NCBI GenBank assembly: GCA_027493955.1
Contig: JAOSJT010000001.1
Coordinates: forward strand, 4,388,552-4,452,551
Direction: 5' to 3'
DNA from: Bacteroidia bacterium
GTDB taxonomy: Bacteria; Bacteroidota; Ignavibacteria; SZUA-365
DNA length: 64,000 nucleotides
Both the position numbers and the translations under genes were made by a program. Below the pieces are notes generated by a model. It was not told the DNA's origin. It ran no database searches and saw only the letters and a program-made list of their open reading frames with translations. Position 1 is the first letter of the stretch, and each line of letters opens with the position of its first letter. Of this stretch, positions 1-10,890 are shown in pieces.

Positions 1-903
1 CGATTGCTCTGGTCGGCCAGCGCGGGTGCGTACAATCCCGCGGAAGCGGAATTCTCGGTAACGGTAGAGAATACCGGCAGCGTCGAGATTCCCACCATCA
101 CGGCCGGGATTCAGCTCCCTGCCGGTATCGTCCTCGCTCCCGGTGAGAACGCGCAGAAAAACTTCAGCGGGATCGGAACGGGACAACAGCAGACGCTGAC
201 CTGGAAGCTTCGCCCCGTAACGCGTTGCGCCGATGCGGATGTGGACATACAGGTGTCACTGCTCGGTGCAAGCGGCACGCCGCGCACCTGCGTTACCTCA
301 CTGTTCGTGCAGTCGGCGAACAGCGGCGCACCCACGGTGGCGGGTCGCACACCGGCGCAGCTCGACACGCTGGATCGTGGTTCCGCGGCAACATTCACTG
401 TGGATGCGACAGATCCCGACGGACTGCAATTGCTGTACGAATGGGGTGTGAACGGCGTCTTCGAACCTTCGCGGCCGGACAATTCGTACTCGAAGGAATT
501 CTCCATCAACGGTCAGTTCGAGGTCGTGTGCCGCATTCTGGATCCTTGTGCGGTACGCGGAGAGGGCGACACGACTATCGTGACATGGAATTTCACTGTT
601 CGCAGTTCTCTCAGTACAACGCCGCTGCCGACGGCAGGCGACTTTGCCATTCTGGCGAATTATCCCAATCCCTTCAATCCTGGCACGACGGTGGAGTTCA
701 AGTTGCCCATGGGTCGCCAGCGTATGCGTCTGGACGTCGTGGATGCCACAGGACGCGTTGTCCGTACCCTGCTTGACGAAGTGCGGGAGGGCGGCGTCCA
801 CAACGTGTATTTCGATGCGGCGGGATTGCCGAGCGGCGTGTACACGCTGCGTCTGCACTCGGGCAGCAGTGTCCGATCGCATCAGGTGACGCTCATCAAG
901 TAG
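1..903 (+). CDS. Secreted protein with T9SS sorting domain, 3' part only
   Basis: The reading frame is open at the window edge, so only the last ~300 residues are seen. They hold a CARDB-like beta domain (about residues 10-100, with the phrase VENTGSVEIP), a PKD-like domain (about 115-200, with TVDATDPDG and YEWGVNG), and a C-terminal Por/T9SS type A sorting domain opening with LANYPNPFNPGTTVEF and closing near GVYTLRL. Such tails target proteins through the type IX system to the cell surface or medium. The 'difference between ideal and tail' style of the beta domain resembles the middle of the three VWA proteins encoded at 43179-52666, so the missing N-terminus may be a VWA domain, but that cannot be seen. 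A strong hairpin follows the stop. The function is unknown. Confidence 0.85.
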   Translation, partial: RLLWSASAGAYNPAEAEFSVTVENTGSVEIPTITAGIQLPAGIVLAPGENAQKNFSGIGTGQQQTLTWKLRPVTRCADADVDIQVSLLGASGTPRTCVTSLFVQSANSGAPTVAGRTPAQLDTLDRGSAATFTVDATDPDGLQLLYEWGVNGVFEPSRPDNSYSKEFSINGQFEVVCRILDPCAVRGEGDTTIVTWNFTVRSSLSTTPLPTAGDFAILANYPNPFNPGTTVEFKLPMGRQRMRLDVVDATGRVVRTLLDEVREGGVHNVYFDAAGLPSGVYTLRLHSGSSVRSHQVTLIK

Positions 904-928
904 CGTATCCGATAGTAATGAAACCGAT

Positions 929-996
929 GAGGGGAAGGCCGGAAGTCTGTGCAGTGCCGTTGGCACCACAGTTCCCGACCTTCCCCTCACCATTTT
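929..996 (+). terminator. Rho-independent-type terminator after the first gene
   Basis: A 10-base arm GAGGGGAAGG (929-938) pairs perfectly with CCTTCCCCTC (979-988). The interior is also self-complementary (GTGCC/GGCAC and CTGTG/CACAG), so the whole segment can form one long hairpin. It is followed by TTTT at 993-996. It sits 25 bases after the stop of the upstream gene and just before the start of the aminopeptidase gene at 1002. Confidence 0.75.
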
Positions 997-1001
997 GTCG
1001 C

Positions 1002-3437
1002 ATGACCATGCTCCGTTCTTTGCCGACCGTTCTCCTGCTTCCGCTGCTGGTGCTGCTGTTTCCCTGCGGCACGCAGGCGCAGGATTTTGGCAGGCGCGAG
1101 CGCTGGACGGACGTCCTGCATTACGACATTCGCATCGTCCCTGACCATGCCGCGGCATCCGTTCAGGGTGACGTGCGCATCATCGCGGTCAGTCTGCGCG
1201 ACACGCTTCACTCTGTCCGGCTCGATGCGGTGAGGATGCGTATAGACAGCGTATTCATGAACGGTTTCGTGACGGACTTCCGGTATGACTCTCTGTCGCT
1301 CGACGTTCGCTTCCACAGACCCGTCGGCTATGGAGACAGCATTGCGCTCCGCATCGTCTATGCCTGCACGCCGTACAAGGGAATGTACTTCATCCGGCCC
1401 GACGCCAGTTTCCCGAATGATCCCTGGCAGATATGGACGCAGGGACAGGGCGAGGACAACAGGCACTGGCTGCCATGCTACGATTTCCCGAACGACAAGG
1501 CGACGAGTGAGCTGCGCGCGACTGTGGACAGCGGACGGATCACGCTCAGCAATGGCCGGCTGCTGTCCCGAACGCCGCATCCCGACGGTCGAGTGACCTG
1601 GCACTGGCTGCAGGACAAGCCGCACAGCAGTTATCTCATCATGTTTGCGGCAGGGAAGTACCATGTGTATACCGACAGTGCGCGGGGCATTCCCGTGCAG
1701 TCGTATCACTACCAGTCCGACCGGCAGGAAGACGTGGCGCGCACCTACGCTTCATCAGCGGACATGCTGGAGTTCTTTTCCGATTTCATCGGGGTGCCCT
1801 ATCCCTGGGACAAATACGCACAGATACCCGTCGCCCACTATCTCTATGGAGGAATGGAAAACACATCCGCCACCGTGCTGGCGGACACCCGGGCCGTGGT
1901 GGATGCGCGTGCCGCGGTGGACTATGATCCCGAACCATTGATTGCGCATGAGTTGGCGCATCAGTGGTGGGGCGATCTCGTGACGTACATCGATTGGAAC
2001 AACGAGTGGCTGAATGAGGGCTTTGCCACGTACTATCAACAGAGATGGACGCTGCATCGCCACGGAAAAGACGACTTCGACGTGCAGCGCTACGAGGGCA
2101 TCCACAATTACATGGACTGGGCGGACAAAGCCGGACGTTTGCCGGTGGTGTACCGTCGTGGCACCTCCGCCGCGAACACGTATTCCAAAGGCGCGGCGGT
2201 ACTGCATATGCTCAACGACATCCTCGGCGAGGAACAGTACCACCGGGTAATGAAAGAGTATTTGCTCCGTTACGCCTATTCCAATGCCGAGACCAACGAT
2301 CTCAAGCGCGTGATCGAGGACGTCGCAGGAATGAACCTGCACTGGTTTTTTTCACAGTGGCTGTACCGCGCCGGTTACCCCGAATTGACGGTACGATCAT
2401 GGTGGGATGAACAGAAGCAGGCATTGATGGTTCAGGTCAGGCAGGTGCAGCAAATCGATACGTTGGGCGGCCGTTTTCGATTCCCGTTGGCGTTTCATGC
2501 CATTGACAGGGATGGACAGTTGACGTACCTGCGTGCCGACGTGATGGGAGCGGATACGGTGTTCCACTTCGCCCTCGGTGCGGCGCCTTTGCGCGTGGAA
2601 GTGGATCCGGACAATATTCTCTGCGGACGCATTCAGATCGAGCACGGTGTGACGGACGCCATACGGGCGCTGCAATCGAGCGGCAGTGTCGTCATCCGCC
2701 TGCGCATGGTTGCGGAGTTGGCATCGCATGCCGGAACGGATACGGACGCCTTCGATGCACTCGCCCACTGCGCCCGTACGGACGCTCACCGTGCTGTGCG
2801 CAAAGCCGCTGTGGTGGCCTGTGTGGACGCTGCGTCCCCGTCGGGTGGACGGACCGACTTCCTGAAAAAGCTCTTTCTGGATGTGTCGAAGGATGTGCAC
2901 TCCGGCGTACGCGCGCTCGCCTATCATGGCTTCAGGAAATTGCGCGATGTTTCGCTACGCGAGGTGTTTGAGGGAGGGATGAGGGATTCGAGTTATTACG
3001 TCGAGGCGGCGGCCATGAACTGCCTGCTCGATGGGGACACGACCAATGGATGGAGTGTTATCCGTCAGCGCCTGCGGTCCCGTTCGCATATGGATATTCT
3101 CGCACTTGCGGCGCTCGATTGGGTGCGGCACTTTCCGGGACAGGAAGCCCTCCGGGAGGTGCGGGCGCTCGCCGGCCCCGGGCATTCTCTCGCGCTGCGC
3201 GCCAAAGCGTTTGAAACCCTGCTCTCGCTCGGCGACGATGCGCAGAGCGTCCGGGCGCTGGTTGAAGGGATGCTTGCCGAACCGCGCTATCAGATCCGTC
3301 TCTATGCGGTCAGCGCCCTGGCGGTATTCGGACGCGCGGAAGCACAGCGCAGGGCGATGGCGCATCTCACGACGGAGTCTGACCCGCGCGTGCGTGATCG
3401 TATCCGACAACTGTATGCGACCGGCGGCTCGCAGTGA
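1002..3437 (+). CDS. Secreted M1-family zinc aminopeptidase with C-terminal HEAT-like repeats
   Basis: Predicted zinc metallopeptidase of family M1 (aminopeptidase N type), 811 residues. ATG at 1002 (or 1008) gives a clear signal peptide ending near GTQAQ; the frame is open further upstream, but that part overlaps the preceding terminator. The exopeptidase motif GGMEN lies at about residues 283-287. The zinc site is HELAH at 316-320, with the third ligand Glu339 in NEGFATYY, giving the family spacing HExxH-x18-E. After the M1 catalytic region (to about 520), residues ~560-800 form alpha-helical HEAT/ARM-like repeats with many AVRKAAV-type helices. No T9SS tail is present, so a periplasmic location is likely. 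It probably trims peptides taken up as nutrients. Confidence 0.92.
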   Translation: MTMLRSLPTVLLLPLLVLLFPCGTQAQDFGRRERWTDVLHYDIRIVPDHAAASVQGDVRIIAVSLRDTLHSVRLDAVRMRIDSVFMNGFVTDFRYDSLSLDVRFHRPVGYGDSIALRIVYACTPYKGMYFIRPDASFPNDPWQIWTQGQGEDNRHWLPCYDFPNDKATSELRATVDSGRITLSNGRLLSRTPHPDGRVTWHWLQDKPHSSYLIMFAAGKYHVYTDSARGIPVQSYHYQSDRQEDVARTYASSADMLEFFSDFIGVPYPWDKYAQIPVAHYLYGGMENTSATVLADTRAVVDARAAVDYDPEPLIAHELAHQWWGDLVTYIDWNNEWLNEGFATYYQQRWTLHRHGKDDFDVQRYEGIHNYMDWADKAGRLPVVYRRGTSAANTYSKGAAVLHMLNDILGEEQYHRVMKEYLLRYAYSNAETNDLKRVIEDVAGMNLHWFFSQWLYRAGYPELTVRSWWDEQKQALMVQVRQVQQIDTLGGRFRFPLAFHAIDRDGQLTYLRADVMGADTVFHFALGAAPLRVEVDPDNILCGRIQIEHGVTDAIRALQSSGSVVIRLRMVAELASHAGTDTDAFDALAHCARTDAHRAVRKAAVVACVDAASPSGGRTDFLKKLFLDVSKDVHSGVRALAYHGFRKLRDVSLREVFEGGMRDSSYYVEAAAMNCLLDGDTTNGWSVIRQRLRSRSHMDILALAALDWVRHFPGQEALREVRALAGPGHSLALRAKAFETLLSLGDDAQSVRALVEGMLAEPRYQIRLYAVSALAVFGRAEAQRRAMAHLTTESDPRVRDRIRQLYATGGSQ

Positions 3438-3686
3438 CGTCGGCCACCAGGAAGTGCATGCGCATGAGCGGGCGTTTACAGCTGCATCCTTATCAGAACC
3501 GGAGCGACGATTCTGGAAAGGAGACGCCGGATGAGGCGTGGGAAGCGTGCAGGGATCGAGGGATGCTACAGGCGGCACCTGCTTCCGCGTTCCGTCGCGA
3601 ATCGCCGTGCGGAACACCGGCGAGCGGGGGCTCTCTTGCTTCCGCCCGCTACAAATCCGGCCCGGGAAGGATTTCACCACAACCAA
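3438..3686. other. Intergenic region upstream of the secD promoter
   Basis: About 250 bases between the aminopeptidase stop and the secD promoter. Short open frames exist here, but none resembles a known family and none has a convincing ribosome binding site. Nothing else is recognised. Confidence 0.5.
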
Positions 3687-3717
3687 TTGACTTTATTACA
3701 CTTCCGGCCTATATTTG
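3687..3717 (+). promoter_or_regulatory. Promoter of secD-secF
   Basis: A -35 box TTGACT (3687-3692) is followed after exactly 17 bases by TATATT (3710-3715). The -10 box extends to TATATTTG, which matches the Bacteroidota -7 consensus TAnnTTTG at the expected ~20 bases from the TTG. Transcription would start near 3724, giving a leader of about 60 bases before secD. Confidence 0.7.
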
Positions 3718-3737
3718 TTACTCTATGCCAGATTGAA

Positions 3738-3779
3738 ATGAAATTTCGAGCATTTATCATATTGTTGTTGGAGGTCTGA
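3738..3779 (+). CDS. Possible 13-residue hydrophobic leader peptide before secD
   Basis: ATG at 3738 opens a 13-codon frame, MKFRAFIILLLEV, ending with TGA at 3777-3779. It lies inside the predicted secD leader, and its last codons contain the GGAGG (3770-3774) that serves as the secD ribosome binding site. Translation of it would therefore affect access to the secD start. Its own ribosome binding site is weak. It could be a chance frame. The idea of a regulatory leader comes only from this layout. Confidence 0.3.
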   Translation: MKFRAFIILLLEV

Positions 3780-3785
3780 AAGACC

Positions 3786-5684
3786 GTGAAGAAACACATG
3801 TTCCGTATAATCCTGATCCTCGCGTTCATCGCGTTCTCAGGATACTTGCTGTACCCGACCTGGATGGATGCGGGGCATCAAAAAAGCCTGAGTACGCTCA
3901 CAGGGGCAGACAGCGCGAAATATTACGACGATAATGAAGAATCCATTCGCGACAATCGCGAAAAACGGCTGAAACTTGGTCTCGATCTTCAGGGCGGTAT
4001 GTACGTCACTATGGAAGTGGACGTTATTCAGCTTCTGGAGAAACTCGCCAGGAATCAGGACGAGATTCTGCGGGAGATCCTCGCGGAAACCCGAAATGAA
4101 TCCAAGACCTCCGACGAGTCCGTCCTGGACATTTTTGGCCGGAAGTTTGATGAGCGGAACATGCGTCTCAGCCGGTATTACGGAAACATCCGTGATGCGA
4201 ACTCCGACGTTATGACCTATCTGAAGGATGAAAGCGAGAAGGCTGTCGAGCGCGCCGTGGAAATCATCCGGAACCGTATTGACCAGTACGGCGTCTCGGA
4301 AGTCAGCATCACGCGCTCCGGCACTCGTCGTATCATCCTCGAGCTCCCCGGTGTGAGCGATGAGCGTGAAGTGCGCGGCCTGATTCAGGAAACCGCGCAG
4401 CTCGAGTTCAAACTCCTCACCGATCCGCAGGTCTACTATTCGGTCCTCGAAAACATAGATAAGGTGTTACTCGGAAAGACCATTGACGCGGCCGGCGGAG
4501 ACAGCACTCTCGCGGCGGTGGACAGCGCTGCCGCCGTGGCTGCCGCCGACAGCGCCGATGCCGCTAAGCGGCGTGAGGATTCGCTCGCCAGCGCGACAAT
4601 GACCGACGAGCAGCGCGTGGAGAAATTCCGCCAGGAACATCCGTTCATGGCCCTGCTTATCGGTACGCAGTCCGGCTATTTTGCGACGGAGGAGCAGAAA
4701 ACCCGTATCTCCAACATTCTCAATCGCGAGGATGTCCGCAAGGTGATTCCCGAGGACGTGTCCTTCGCGTGGGGTGCCAAACCCATTACGTTCGACGACG
4801 GTACACAGGCCTTTCAGCTGTACTCGCTGAAAGCGCGTCCTGAACTGACAGGCGAAGTCATCACAGACGCGCGTGCGCAGATCGATCAGGGCGGCCTGGG
4901 TGCCAACTCCGTGGTCACCATGCAGATGGATGCTGAAGGCTCACGCGAGTGGGCGCGGGTGACCGGCGCAAATGTCGACAAGCAGATCGCGATCGTGCTT
5001 GATAACGCGGTGTTTTCCGCCCCCGTCGTTCGCCAAAAAATCATCGGCGGCAACTCGCAGATTGACGGTATGGAGAACATGGAAGAGGCGCGGCTGCTCG
5101 AGATCGTCCTCAAGGCCGGCGCGCTTCCAGCCCCCGTCGAGATCATCGAAGAGCGGACCGTCGGTCCGTCGCTCGGTGAAGATTCGATCTCCAAAGGCGT
5201 CAATTCCTTTGCGATCGGTCTTATCCTCGTGCTCGTTTTCATGGTGGTGTACTATCAGTTCGGCGGTGTCCCAGCCGACATCGCTGTGATGTTCAACGTG
5301 GTCTTCATTCTGGCGATTCTCGCGGGCTTCCGCGGAACGCTGACACTACCCGGTATCGCCGGCATCCTGCTCACGGTGGGTATGGCCGTGGATGCGAACG
5401 TGCTCATCAACGAACGTATCCGCGAGGAATTCGGCGCCGGCAAGACGATGCGCGCCGCATTGGAAGCCGGTTATTCACGGGCATTTCCGGCAATTATTGA
5501 CTCAAACCTGACGACGCTTCTCACCTGTCTCATTCTGTATCAGTTCGGTTCAGGTCCCGTTCAGGGCTTTGCGCTGACATTGATGATTGGTATCGTGTGC
5601 TCCCTGTTCACCGCCATCATCATGACGCGCGTCATTTTCGAGCTCACCCTCGATTCGTCGCCCAATCTCGTCAAGCTCGGTTGA
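3786..5684 (+). CDS. secD: Protein translocase subunit SecD
   Basis: SecD, 632 residues, is the inner-membrane part of the SecDF complex that uses proton flow to pull exported proteins out of SecYEG. The start used is GTG at 3786, after GGAGG; ATG at 3801 is an alternative. One N-terminal membrane helix (about residues 6-25) is followed by the family motif LGLDLQGGMYV (about 63-73), the large periplasmic domain with a D4-like repeat (EIIRNRIDQYGVSE), and five C-terminal helices with GMAVDANVLINERIREE. An alanine- and aspartate-rich low-complexity insert sits at about 230-265, unlike short SecD proteins. secF follows 49 bases later in the same direction. Confidence 0.97.
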   Translation: MKKHMFRIILILAFIAFSGYLLYPTWMDAGHQKSLSTLTGADSAKYYDDNEESIRDNREKRLKLGLDLQGGMYVTMEVDVIQLLEKLARNQDEILREILAETRNESKTSDESVLDIFGRKFDERNMRLSRYYGNIRDANSDVMTYLKDESEKAVERAVEIIRNRIDQYGVSEVSITRSGTRRIILELPGVSDEREVRGLIQETAQLEFKLLTDPQVYYSVLENIDKVLLGKTIDAAGGDSTLAAVDSAAAVAAADSADAAKRREDSLASATMTDEQRVEKFRQEHPFMALLIGTQSGYFATEEQKTRISNILNREDVRKVIPEDVSFAWGAKPITFDDGTQAFQLYSLKARPELTGEVITDARAQIDQGGLGANSVVTMQMDAEGSREWARVTGANVDKQIAIVLDNAVFSAPVVRQKIIGGNSQIDGMENMEEARLLEIVLKAGALPAPVEIIEERTVGPSLGEDSISKGVNSFAIGLILVLVFMVVYYQFGGVPADIAVMFNVVFILAILAGFRGTLTLPGIAGILLTVGMAVDANVLINERIREEFGAGKTMRAALEAGYSRAFPAIIDSNLTTLLTCLILYQFGSGPVQGFALTLMIGIVCSLFTAIIMTRVIFELTLDSSPNLVKLG

Positions 5685-5733
5685 ACCGGCAACAAACACA
5701 GAATCCTACTGACGCAGGAGCAAAAAGCATACA

Positions 5734-6651
5734 ATGAGAATCTTCAAAGATCTTAACATCGATTTTCTCGGGAAGAGGAATCTTTTCTACCTCGTATCCG
5801 CCGCGGTGATCGTTGCCGGAATAGCATCGATCGTGTTCAAGGGGCTGGAATTCGGTCTCGATTTCAAAGGTGGCACCGAAGTCGTCGTGCGCTTTCCCCG
5901 TGCCGTAGAGATCGGCGAATTGCGCGGTATCATGCGCAACGCGGATCTCGGCAGCGTGGAAATCAAGTCCTTCGGCGGCGAGACGGATTACATCGTCCGC
6001 ACCGAATTGAAGGGAGAGGGCTCGAAGATCAGCGACCAGATCAAGGTCACACTCGATAAGGCCTTCACGGAGCAGATCGAGGTACTGCAGGAAAACCGTG
6101 TCGAAGCAAAAATCGGTGCCGAGATACGTCGGGATGCCGTTATCGCCATTTTCGTGGCGCTCATCGGAATTCTGGTGTACATCGGCTTCCGCTTCAAATT
6201 CATCTTTGCAGTGGGCGCCGTGGCCGCACTGTTCCATGACGTGTTGCTGACGCTGGGCATTGTGTCCATCTGTACCGGTTTGATACCGGGATTGAATCTG
6301 GAGTTTGACCAGGCGATGGTGGCCGCGTTTCTTACCCTCGTGGGGTATTCCATCAACGATACCGTTATCGTGTTCGACCGTGTGCGTGAGAATCTGAAGC
6401 TGTTCAAGACGTCTCCCCTTGAGCCGTTGATGAACAAGAGCATCAACACCACCATGGCGCGAACGATCCTTACCAGCGCGACCACCATGGTCACCATGCT
6501 CGCGCTGCTCTTCCTTGGCGGAGAGCCGACACGCGGCTTCGCCTTCACCATGGTCATCGGTATTATCACCGGCTCCTATTCCAGCATTTTCGTCGCAAGT
6601 GCGCTGACGCTGGATTGGGCCAAGGCACGGAACGCAAAAATAACCTTCTAA
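5734..6651 (+). CDS. secF: Protein translocase subunit SecF
   Basis: SecF, 305 residues, pairs with SecD in the membrane. The N-terminal helix (about residues 16-35) is followed by the family motif EFGLDFKGGTEVVVRF (about 44-59), the periplasmic P1-like domain, and five helices carrying VGYSINDTVIVFDRVRENL (about 206-224). AGGAG lies about 15 bases upstream of the ATG. It is the second gene of the secDF operon, and the STAS gene begins 12 bases after its stop. Confidence 0.97.
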   Translation: MRIFKDLNIDFLGKRNLFYLVSAAVIVAGIASIVFKGLEFGLDFKGGTEVVVRFPRAVEIGELRGIMRNADLGSVEIKSFGGETDYIVRTELKGEGSKISDQIKVTLDKAFTEQIEVLQENRVEAKIGAEIRRDAVIAIFVALIGILVYIGFRFKFIFAVGAVAALFHDVLLTLGIVSICTGLIPGLNLEFDQAMVAAFLTLVGYSINDTVIVFDRVRENLKLFKTSPLEPLMNKSINTTMARTILTSATTMVTMLALLFLGGEPTRGFAFTMVIGIITGSYSSIFVASALTLDWAKARNAKITF

Positions 6652-6663
6652 GGAAGACGGAGT

Positions 6664-7005
6664 ATGAACATCCCGACAACCGAATTCGGCAACGTCGTTG
6701 TCCTGGCGCTTCAGGGCGCCATACTTGGCGGGCCGGAAGCCAGCGCTCTCAACGAGACGCTGCACCGCCTGATCGACAACGGAAAGAAAAACGTCGTTCT
6801 GGATCTGGGCAATGTGACGCTCATGAACAGTTCGGGCTTGGGGATGCTCATCGGCGGCTATACCACGATGGCCAATAATGGCGGTGAACTCAAACTGGCG
6901 GCCGTGAACGAGAACGTCCGCAAGCTCATCGAGATCACCAAACTGCATACTGTGTTCTCGCCTTTTGCGAGTGTGGACGACGCTGTCGCAAGCTTCGCGT
7001 CCTGA
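6664..7005 (+). CDS. STAS-domain protein (anti-sigma factor antagonist type)
   Basis: A 113-residue single STAS domain of the SpoIIAA/RsbV type. The phosphorylatable serine region is LMNSSGLGMLIGG (about residues 55-67), following LDLGNVT, as in anti-anti-sigma factors. Start: ATG at 6664 after AGGAAGACGGAGT. In the known systems, a serine kinase (anti-sigma) and a PP2C phosphatase act on this serine. Neither is encoded nearby, so the partner must lie elsewhere. It is 12 bases downstream of secF and is followed by a terminator, so it is probably co-transcribed with secDF. Confidence 0.88.
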   Translation: MNIPTTEFGNVVVLALQGAILGGPEASALNETLHRLIDNGKKNVVLDLGNVTLMNSSGLGMLIGGYTTMANNGGELKLAAVNENVRKLIEITKLHTVFSPFASVDDAVASFAS

Positions 7006-9482
<2,477 letters not shown>

Positions 9483-9490
9483 CCTCTGCG

Positions 9491-10411
9491 TCAGCGGAGA
9501 TGAAGCAGCCAGCGGAACACCGTAATCGTCAGCAGCAGAGCCCCCTCCACGCGGCTGAGCTTCCAGCCGGTACGCATCATCATGAGAATCACGAGCATGA
9601 AGGCCGCGAGCACGGCGACGTGCAGAAGCGCGTCATCGCTCGCGTTCAGGGGACGGAGCACCGCGGCCACACCCAGGACGCCGAGCAGATTGAACACGTC
9701 GCTCCCGATCAGATTGCCGATGGAAATGCCCTGACGCTTGCGCAGTATTGCGACAAAAGAGGTCACGAATTCCGGCATAGAAGTCCCCACCGCCACGATG
9801 GAAATGCCGATCGTCCATTCCGATATACCGGCAGCCCGCGCCAACACGGTTGAGGAAGCAACGAGAAAATGCGCGCCGAGCACAATGCATGTGATGCCGA
9901 GAAGTACCATCGGTACGTCCCACCAGTGGAAATCGCCGGCGGGAAGTTCTTCACGAGCCACATCCCTTTTCAGATACAGCAGCAGGATGTATCCCAGCAG
10001 CAGTGCGAGGAGAATCGCACCCTCGAACGAGCCAAGCTGGTGATCCGAGAGAAATACCAGGAGCAGGGTTCCGGTACCGCTCAGCATGATGCCGTCGCGG
10101 AACACCATCGTTCGCGTTGTCGGCACTGTGCGCACGAGGAGTACGATACCAAGGATGAATCCGAGATTGAAAATATTCGACCCGACAACATTGGCGATAG
10201 CCAGGTCGGGGTGTCCTTTCACTGCCGCTCCGATACTCACCGCAAATTCGGGTGCGGACGTTCCGATGGCCACCACGGTCAGTCCGATAACGAGTTCGGA
10301 CACGCCGAAGCGTCGTGCCAGACGCGCAGCCGAGGTGACGGTCCAGACCGCGCCCTGCCAGAGCGCGAGTATGGAAAGCGTGATTATGGCGACATGCAGG
10401 ATTTCGTGCAC
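9491..10411 (-). CDS. Calcium/sodium antiporter (CaCA family, YrbG type)
   Basis: A 306-residue inner-membrane protein with about ten helices and the two inverted alpha-repeats that define cation/calcium exchangers: GLTVVAIGTSAPEFAVSI (about 43-60) with GSNIFNLGFILG, and GISIVAVGTSMPEFVTSF with GSDVFNLLGVLG (about 190-240). The paired acidic residues in PEF form the ion site. The start appears to be GTG (10411); no ATG gives the full first helix. It is transcribed away from the dcw cluster. The exact ion cannot be told from sequence. Confidence 0.92.
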   Translation of the reverse strand: MHEILHVAIITLSILALWQGAVWTVTSAARLARRFGVSELVIGLTVVAIGTSAPEFAVSIGAAVKGHPDLAIANVVGSNIFNLGFILGIVLLVRTVPTTRTMVFRDGIMLSGTGTLLLVFLSDHQLGSFEGAILLALLLGYILLLYLKRDVAREELPAGDFHWWDVPMVLLGITCIVLGAHFLVASSTVLARAAGISEWTIGISIVAVGTSMPEFVTSFVAILRKRQGISIGNLIGSDVFNLLGVLGVAAVLRPLNASDDALLHVAVLAAFMLVILMMMRTGWKLSRVEGALLLTITVFRWLLHLR

Positions 10412-10807
10412 GAGTAGTTTGGGGCTGTGAACAATATCGAGGCGTTACAGCCTCCGTCCCCGAATAAAATGGGAATTTTCAGCGTCGGAAAAAATGTGTA
10501 CCGATAGACGGGATACGGGCAATCCGTCTCATGGCGGCGGCGGCGAAAACGAGCGCGGCATTGACGGGCGTCGCGGCGCGGTACTTCCCACCCCTTCGCG
10601 GCCTGCAAGACGGGGCCAGTCAACGCGTCGGAGCGAAATCCGGCGTGGGGGATTGTGGGAGATAAAGAAGCGAGAAAAACGGGAAGTATCTGACCGCGAA
10701 GGAGCGGATAACACACACGAAACTATCGTGAAAATCCTTCAAAACAGATTAATTTCGAAGAAAGAGGGAGGCACTGAATTTTTTTTCGTGCTGTGGGAGA
10801 AAAGCGC
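10412..10807. other. Divergent intergenic region between the exchanger gene and mraZ
   Basis: About 400 bases with no convincing gene on either strand. It holds the promoter of the exchanger gene, which I cannot place, and ends in the mraZ promoter. No structured RNA motif such as RNase P, SRP or tmRNA was recognised. Confidence 0.5.
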
Positions 10808-10870
10808 TTGATTCTGATCAGCAAATTCACAATTTTGGGGTAAAGTGGGTTGGAGTGGGGAATAGTGGTA
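10808..10870 (+). promoter_or_regulatory. mraZ promoter with MraZ operator (four TGGGN-type boxes)
   Basis: TTGATT (10808-10813) and CAATTTTG (10830-10837) form a promoter with the same geometry as the secD promoter. Starting at its -10 end are four direct repeats in exact 10-base phase: TGGGG (10836-10840), TGGGT (10846-10850), TGGGG (10856-10860) and TGGTA (10866-10870). MraZ of E. coli is known to bind TGGGN repeats separated by 5 bases, so this is the expected autoregulatory operator, with a fourth, weaker box. Binding would cover the start of transcription and repress the cluster. Confidence 0.8.
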
Positions 10871-10890
10871 AACTATTATGTCTCAGATAT

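Noticed and set aside
3434-3736. Small frames between the aminopeptidase and secD as genes
   Set aside because: They lack ribosome binding sites and recognisable features and overlap the secD promoter.
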